Source: Thuidium tamariscinum
Lineage: Eukaryota; Streptophyta; Bryopsida; Hypnales; Thuidiaceae
Direction: 5' to 3'
Length of the DNA: 64,000 nucleotides
Assembly (NCBI GenBank): GCA_947034885.2
Contig: OX344758.2
Span: forward strand, 18,317,067 to 18,381,066
In this document: in pieces, positions 57,286 through 64,000 of the stretch
Position numbering within the stretch: position 1 is the first letter of the stretch
Layout of the letters: each line of letters starts with the position of its first letter
Program-made: the position numbers and the translations under genes
Notes under the pieces: generated by a model
Database searches by the model: none
What the model saw: only the letters and a program-made list of their open reading frames with translations
Told to the model about the DNA's origin: nothing

Positions 57286-59198
57286 TGGTCATCAATGACA
57301 TCAAATCAACAAGCAACATTATGTGTTCTCCATTCTTGGAATTCTTCCGCAATTTTGAAATTGACATTCAATTTCTTTACAATTTAGAGTCACCTTTTCC
57401 TAAAAGGCTCCACATTCATTATCTGGCTTTTTTTATTTATTAATAATGAATTTATTTTATTTATTTTTAATAGATGAGATGCAAATGAAATTTCATAATA
57501 CAATTGTTACATGCACATGTTATCGAGGTACTACTAATCATAAGCAATTTTATCTTTTTTATTTGGAGAACCTCTACATGTAGTCATCTACTATCTATTT
57601 CCATGTACAAATTTTACATATGTAGATTTTATTATTCTAACAAAATTTGGATTTTCAAATAAGCTAATATAATTTGGATATTTTTTTCAAAAATATTGTG
57701 TATTTGAGGCTCATTCAACAGAGCTCCACATTTCCGCAAAGGTACCTATAGAAACTAGAAAGTCAAGAAACCAATGACACATTTACAGAGAATGTTCAAT
57801 GAAAAATCACAATCTATCATTTTTAATATCAAAATTTTTTATGCTTTAATTGAATTTGGAAAAATAAATATTTGAAAATTAAAAATTCCAAAAATAGCAA
57901 TATTATAAGGTTAGATTATTCCTCCAATTTTTTTAAACACCACATTTTTTTAGATTTGGCATTCATTGCTTCAAAAATATTTGATTAGCTCCCAAGTGGG
58001 TAAAAAAATCCTTGAATTCCTAATTAAAGCTTTTGTTGAACATCTACAAAGATTTTTAAAATAGAATGAGTAGTAAACAATTTGATATAATTTATCCATT
58101 TTTTGGAAGATATAACCAAATAAATTTAAAACACACATGTTATAGAGAACTTGGGAAAAACAATATCACTTATGGATTAAAAGATTATAATATTTGATTT
58201 TATAAAAGTAGCAAAAACAATTTGAAGGGTCCTAATTCTCTTTTCAAATGTGAAATCTCAAATCTCAAATTGGTTGCCAAAATAAATGCAGTGCAGAGGC
58301 CCTACATACATCATTCTAATCTATTTTTGTTTTTTAGGAATGTATTCTTCTGTATTTTCAAATCGATTTTTAATAGGATTTTTCCTACACGATGTATTGT
58401 ATGTCTGTATTTTATTGATAACTCATGTCCAATAGCTCTAAACATTGTAAAAGACCCTAATTGCAGTGGACCCCCTTGTAAGGTATCTTGAATAGAAAAA
58501 TCATAATCAATCTTTTCCAAATTTATTTAATTGAAGCTAAAAGTTGACTTCAAAAAGAAATTTTCAAAAATATAATGTATTGAAAATAGCAACATCGTTA
58601 GGTTTTGTTCAACTTCAAAGTTTGGCAAACATTGGGTTTTTGTGGCTTGGACATTTCATATTATACAAGTATTAGAAACTTTTAAATTTCCTATTTTTTA
58701 TTCTACAAGGGCCTCTAGACCCTTTGTGGCCATGTAGTTTGTATATGATGAATATAATGGTAATCAATTGAAAAACAAATAATTCATGCTATTCAATGCA
58801 AAGTCAATCAATTAGAATGATAGTCTGTATTTTATAAGTAACAATATATCACATTTCATTTTTTTCATTAATATTTTAGCATTTATAAGGTTAAATACAA
58901 GTTGATCAAAAAAATCCAACGGTCATCCTATTATGAAGGCATTCAAAGATTGTTACATTACATAGGAAAAAAAAGTCTTCCTGACCTTGCATTTCTAACA
59001 CTCAATGCTTGGTGAAAAACCCAATCAATCTACGTATCTAACTAAATCAAAGTTTAAAAAAAATCATATCATATGATTTTATTTCATTTAATTCCTATGG
59101 TCTCTAATCAAAAATTTTGAATATGTGATTATTAATTTTAATTCATTTGCAAGGCTATGTATTGTATGTAAGGAATATCCACACTATCACCTTTTGTA
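57286..59198. other. AT-rich spacer
   Basis: I see no supported gene or repeat. The 89-codon plus-strand frame at 58222-58491 has no recognised domain. Confidence 0.5.
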
Positions 59199-59202
59199 TT
59201 AA

Positions 59203-60123
59203 CCCCTAAACGACTAAAGTCCCCTCGGGGGACACTTGGAATTTCGGGCAGGCTTGTGTGACTTGATTTTTGCTATGATTTTTTTAAACTTCTTTTGAAG
59301 ATAGGAAATCAGATTAGCTTTCCAAAAATATAATCTTTATTTTAATTGGTGCTTCAAAGCAAAAGTTATGCCATTCCAAGTCCAAACAACAGTTCACTAA
59401 GCCCAAAAAAACACAATAAACATTGTTTTTAATTTTTAATTTTTTCTCTCTAAGATTATATTGTTTTTCTACATTTGAAGCTTTGGTTGATTTAATTTGG
59501 ACTAATAATGAGAAAGTTATGGTCTTGTGGACAATCTTGTATTTCGGGCAATCTAAGCACCTTCTTCAAAAAATAACTTATAGAATGTATTTTTGAATGC
59601 AATTTTCCAAATTTTCCAAATTTTAATTTTTGATAGAGTTCAGGATGTTTGCAAGAACAAGCTCACCGTTGGGATCATAGTTTTCCAATTACATCTTAAA
59701 GTTATTAAGCACTTATTGTTTTATTCAATCTTGGACCTACTTCTGCTTCACAATTTTTTAATGAATAAAAATCAAGTATTTTTTCTTTTTAAAAATTTTC
59801 CCTAATTCTCAACTCAAATGTTCAATATAAAAAATTTTAACTTCATACTCCATATTGCAAAAAAATTCAACAAATGGCAATCAAAGTCATCTGAAATTGT
59901 AAGTAGAGTTCAAAAAAACTTATTTGGACAACTTTGAATGCTAATATCTTCCAATCAATGCGGTCAAACTTCATGAAATTTTTACCACATGATCTTAGAC
60001 AAGTAATTTACAAGACCCTATAGTTAGATTCTAATTTTTTCTTAAATTGTTTTCTTAGGAGGAAGTAGCAAACATGGTAGTTTTGAGTGGTTTCAAGCCA
60101 CAAAATGCCTCAGTCCTTTGGGG
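59203..60123. mobile_element. TTAA-flanked element with CCCC/GGGG ends (piggyBac-like), 921 bp
   Basis: The left tip is TTAA then CCCCTAAACGACTAAAG. The right tip is CTCAGTCCTTTGGGG then TTAA (60124-27). Reversed, the right tip reads CCCCAAAGGACTGAG, an imperfect inverted match. The left 220 bp recurs at 53979. No transposase frame is present. The superfamily call rests only on target site and tips. Confidence 0.5.
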
Positions 60124-60127
60124 TTAA

Positions 60128-60640
60128 TAGACATCCCATTCAAGAACAATAATAGGATCATTGACATGTCAATGAATACTGTGAGAGTGTCACATATAAC
60201 CAAACTTTGAAGAGATGGATGTTTACATTTGTTAAATTCATTTTTTCTAGGTAATAAGACCATCACATTCAAATTTACAAACAAATCACCATGTGATGTG
60301 CAAAAAGTGATTGTATTAAAGGAAAAACTTTGATACGGAAATTAGAATGGAATTATCCCAATATACAAATGTAAACACATGTATTCCAAAGCATTCTTGG
60401 AGATGCAATTCTAAACCAATGTTGTGCATAGAAATGATTCCTATCTCCTACATGTCCATGCAATGAATTTTTGAAAATTGCTCACCAATTACTTGCAATC
60501 AATCATGCCTTTAGCAAATTTGAAAACTTTGAGTTAAACAATTCATCACAACATCAACAATATATAAACCGAAAGGTATCAAATATATACATATGTAATT
60601 ACAAAAATACATTATGGTTCTCAAAATGCTAAAAAACTAC
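60128..60640. other. AT-rich spacer
   Basis: No feature is seen apart from short A/T-rich frames. Confidence 0.45.
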
Positions 60641-60643
60641 CAT

Positions 60644-62880
60644 GTCACTCTGAGAGCCCTCGAGATGGCACTTAGGACTATGGGTCCATTTTTCGCGATT
60701 AAATAGCAAAAATTATCCAAAATATTCAAGAAAAAGACATAAAAAGAGTGTTGAAGGAGTTTTGGTGTTAGTTTATGCCAAAATGGTGGAAAACCAACTT
60801 AGAAGGTGGAAAATTCCTAATCTTAGAAATTTGAATCATTCTAAGTCTCCAAAGCAAGTTTATGTGAAGATTTAGTAATTCCGAGAGAAATAAGGAATCG
60901 AGAGTTAGTCAGTCCTAGTACTTGTCTGTGCAAAGTCAACCTTTTAAGGATGCACATGACATATTGACTAAGCTAAAAGAGTCTACTACGAGCCTAGAAG
61001 AGTTACCAGGGCTTAAATTCAATTTTGGAACAAATTGAATTTAAAAGTAAAACCACCACAATGGGTTTGGAGAATTCGAACTTCACGAGAGAAAAGATGG
61101 AGGATCGGAGATTGAAGACTACAGAGAGGTGTTTCAAGGGTAGGAGCATGCCAGGAGCGAACAAGAATCAAACAATTGTCCAAGATTCCAGGGCATCGGG
61201 AATTAAATTGTCCAAATTGGGTAAAGTAATTCCAAATTACTAAAATTAGAAAGGTGCAAGGTTGCGTGGGACTTACACCAAGAATCTAGGAGTGCCCTAG
61301 ATGTTACCCAATTTATTTTGGATTTTCCCGAAGTTCCACGTTGACTCCATGAGAAGTCAACCGCACATAGAAATGTTCATAAATTCATAGAAATTACGTA
61401 TGATGCGGTAAAATCTCACTAAAAATTAAGATAGGTTTTTGTGTGCTTAATAAGCGCCTGGTCAAGTTTGAAGACATTGCGACATCCCCAACTACCGAAA
61501 CCGGCATCGACATCGAATTTCACTAGAAGTTACAAGTTGGCGGCGGGTTGACCGGCGTATCAGAAGCGAATGGTGTCCGATTGTCGCAAATAAGGAGTCA
61601 TTACTTACTCTCACGGACATTCCTAACAACCCTGACCTAACAGATTCATCAAAATGCGCAATTCTTAGAAGTTAGATTTTTGACTTTCATTTGGAGTTAC
61701 CGTAATTCCAATTTGGGCACGCAAACGGCCTAGGAGTGAGGGGTAAGGGGTCCCTTAGGCTAATTGGGGTCTTCTGAAGACAATGGCGCAGATGGTTTTT
61801 CGTTTCAAGTTGTTTCCTAAAAGATAGAGAGGGTCAGTTCTTAGTTTGACTTTTTAATCGTTAATTGCGGTTAATTAGAAGTGATTTTGGAAATATCTCT
61901 TGGAAAATCAAAGATTGGATTTGGTCAAGATCTCTTTCTTGCGTAAAAAGCCATCTTTGGGCTAAAGAAAGACAATTTTCAAAATGACTTTTGGTTAATT
62001 TGCAAAATATCTACGTAAATTAAGGTTAATTCCAAAATATCTTGGGTTAAGATCTTGGATTTGATTTGACCAAGATTTCGTTTGCCAAATGGGGATGTTT
62101 TTAGAAATTTCCGCCATTAAACAACTAATATTTTGGAATTATATTAGGGTAGTTTAGGGTAGGAAGTAACAAAGTGTTTTCACTGGCAATTACCGAGAGG
62201 GGCCCGACCACGGGTATATAAGGGCCCCCCTCGAGGTTGCCAGTACCCTTATTTCTCGCACCGACACTTCATTCTTCCTTTGTGCTACCGACGTGGTCGG
62301 AGCACTACTTGGACCAAAGATTTTGGCCAAGTCTTGTTTTATGTTTACAGTTGAAACTTTGAAGGGTTAGGGCCCCTTCAACTGATTTCTCCACCCTTAT
62401 TTGTGTACGGGGCTAAGCCTCTAGTTCATGCTAACAACCACACCTTGTGAAATTTCAAGCATTGAGTACCAAAGTTCGGTTTAAACACTGTCATGTGTAC
62501 CTCCTTTGGTGGCAAAATCTTGAAATACTAAGAAACTTTAAGAACTCAAAGTGAAAGTTCGGTTAAACATTGTCATGTGTACCTCCTTTTGCGATTAATA
62601 GCTCTTAAAGCACTACCACGGATCATTCCCTATAGGAGAAGTTATATTATTCATTACACCAATCACGTTAAACCCTGACTTGAGAAAACGGTTACATGAT
62701 AAAGCTCACTTAGCCAACTCCAAAACCCATAATTCTCAAGAGATTGGGGGTCAAAGGATTGACCCATTGATGCCTTTCCTTCACTTTGCCACAAATCAAA
62801 TTTCTTGTGTTATACTTGTGGTTAAAGTAGTCAGGGTGGAATTGACCCTTAAAGTCAATTTTCTATAACCAGCTTTAGTA
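60644..62880 (+). mobile_element. LTR-like promoter-bearing repeat, unclassified
   Basis: Composition changes at about 60640 (TGTCACTCTGAGAG, an LTR-like start). A strong core promoter (GGGTATATAAGGGC) lies at 62212-62225. A 3' part with two related blocks (AGTTCGGTTTAAACACTGTC at about 62475 and AGTTCGGTTAAACATTGTCA at about 62552, each followed by TGTGTACCTCCTTT) fits an LTR's U3-R-U5 layout. I see no primer-binding site, gag or pol, and no second LTR within the window, so it may be a solo LTR, the start of an element continuing to the right, or a non-coding gene. Confidence 0.35.
62183..62243 (+). promoter_or_regulatory. TATA box enclosed by an inverted repeat
   Basis: TATATAA at 62215-62221 lies in the loop of an imperfect inverted repeat whose arms are 62183-62205 (CTGGCAA...GAGGGGCCC) and 62222-62243 (GGGCCCCCCTC...TTGCCAG). 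A second hairpin downstream (GTGCTACCGAC...GTCGGAGCAC, about 62282-62306) falls in the predicted leader. Confidence 0.55.
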
Positions 62881-63120
62881 TTTAAATTCAGTCCAAGACC
62901 GCAACGAGCCTAGTACCGAATTCAGTCCAGACCCAACCAGCCAGTACCGCGGCCACCCAGTCCCCCCCGCCAGCCAGTCACGCCTCGCCACGCGGCAGGG
63001 GGTGACGGGGCCCGAACGGAGGGTCCGCCCAATCGGAGGCAGCCACGTGGCGGAGTCAGGGAGCCAGGGCCTGTTTAGGGAGCCAAGGCCTGTTGGGAGA
63101 TCGGAGTCCAAAAACTCATT
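62881..63120. other. GC-rich block of unknown nature
   Basis: It is unusually rich in G and C for this window (CCAGTCCCCCCCGCCAGCCA and GTGACGGGGCCCGAACGGAG). It follows the LTR-like stretch directly. No conserved coding sequence is recognised on either strand. It could be the leader of a retroelement. Confidence 0.35.
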
Positions 63121-63624
63121 CTCAAAACATTCTCAAAACACAAAAAAATCCTCACGTAAGTGCATTCTCACTAAAAAAACTTGTCATTACAATCATTTGA
63201 ATTTTGGTAGAATTAAAGGAGAGTTGTAAAAGAAACTAACAACTTCCACATTCAATTTTCCACCCAAAATTGAACAATTGTAACGTCAAGAGAATTAGCC
63301 CAATTCCTTCTGACTCAAAACTCCATAGCCACTACTCCTCTTACAACAATTGCAAAACATTTCAGAAGCAAAGTGAGGAGGGAGGAGAGGAGTTAGAAGG
63401 ATTAAGGAAGGAATTAGGATTAAAATATTCATATCCCAAGAATCTTACTATTGAATGAGGTTCTTTATCCCGAAAGGTTGACCTTTGGTATTAAAGAACT
63501 ATTTTAAAGGAATCCTACTATTGAATTTATTCTTATTCTTTAGGAATGTTCTACATTCTTTGATGGTTAGTTATTAATTAGATTCTTAGACGGCTTGGAT
63601 TTTGTTGGTTTTGTTTTATTAGGT
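63121..63624. other. AT-rich spacer
   Basis: No gene is supported. CTACTATTGAAT-like strings recur at about 63446 and 63510. Confidence 0.4.
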
Positions 63625-63850
63625 CTAATAAGCCAAAAGGGAAGAAACAAATGGACAACCAATTTCTTTAGAATTAACACAAATAAAAAAATTAATTAGA
63701 TTCGAAAAGATTTGAAGATGATTTCTTGATTAAAATATTCTAATAAGCCAAAGGGGAAACAAACAAATTGCCAACCAATTTCTTTAAAATTAACACAAAT
63801 TAAAAAATTAATTGGATTTGAAAAGATTTGATGACAATTTCCGATTTAAA
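63625..63850 (+). repeat. Two-unit tandem repeat, period 115 bp
   Basis: CTAATAAGCCAAA begins units at 63625 and 63740. The units share CCAACCAATTTCTTTA, AATTAACACAAAT, AATTAATT and GAAAAGATTTGA in register. Confidence 0.8.
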
Positions 63851-64000
63851 TAAATCAATTTGGATTTTGGATAGTAATCTAGAACCAAAAGGAAAAAACA
63901 ACTAAAACAACTAACCTTTAACTTTCATTTATTTCTTAGAATAAAATATTTGCTAACCAAACTAGGTAAACTAATTTAATTGCAATATTTTCTAATTACT

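Noticed and set aside
62881..63120. GC-rich block as a gag start or rRNA fragment
   Set aside because: No gag-like motif, primer-binding site or rRNA sequence was recognisable.

Overview
The window looks like nuclear DNA of a land plant. The evidence is spliced genes with GT-AG introns, a legume-lectin receptor kinase, a plant-type PUR-alpha protein close to 300 aa, and short plant-type telomere runs (CCCTAAA)n. AT-rich repeat sequence dominates, with islands of more balanced composition around the genes (about 13.6-19.8, 28.2-32.1, 34.5-35.4, 41.4-48.8 and 55.3-57.1 kb). I cannot name the species. A seed-free plant such as a moss is a guess.

Genes. (1) A five-KH-domain RNA-binding protein of the HEN4/RCF3 type lies on the minus strand (2878-8019, seven coding exons, 727 aa). 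(2) A PUR-alpha-like protein lies on the minus strand (15697-18018, five exons, 292 aa). A roughly 350-bp tandem duplication sits over its leader and promoter. (3) An RPRD/CREPT-like RNA polymerase II CTD-interacting protein lies on the minus strand (29319-31250). It has a good CID domain but is cut short 26 bp from a duplication breakpoint. (4) An L-type lectin receptor-like kinase lies on the plus strand (43226-45571, single exon, 781 aa, apparently intact). (5) An F-box/LRR gene on the plus strand (46819 to about 48790) breaks off inside its third exon. Gene fragments include two copies of a PLAC8/cell-number-regulator first exon and two copies of an unrecognised 31-codon first exon behind a telo-box.

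Repeats account for most of the rest. Segment A (27042-29292) recurs in direct orientation at 54009-56270. Segment B (34105-35405) recurs inverted at 56271-57285, fused directly to the second A copy. A miniature transposon family with TA target duplications has about ten copies, and one sister element is shown by a filled/empty-site pair. Other elements are a 1,268-bp non-autonomous CACTA element with a TAT duplication, two elements bounded by TTAA and CCCC/GGGG ends (piggyBac-like), a family with a GGATAT-type hexamer core in three copies, foldback elements, and a promoter-bearing LTR-like stretch near the right end.

The coding genes do not form a pathway. Their common thread is RNA and transcription (KH, PUR-alpha, RPRD), but this looks coincidental. 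I found no CRISPR array, operon or convincing RNA gene. The most informative biology is the transposon and segmental-duplication history written into paired loci.
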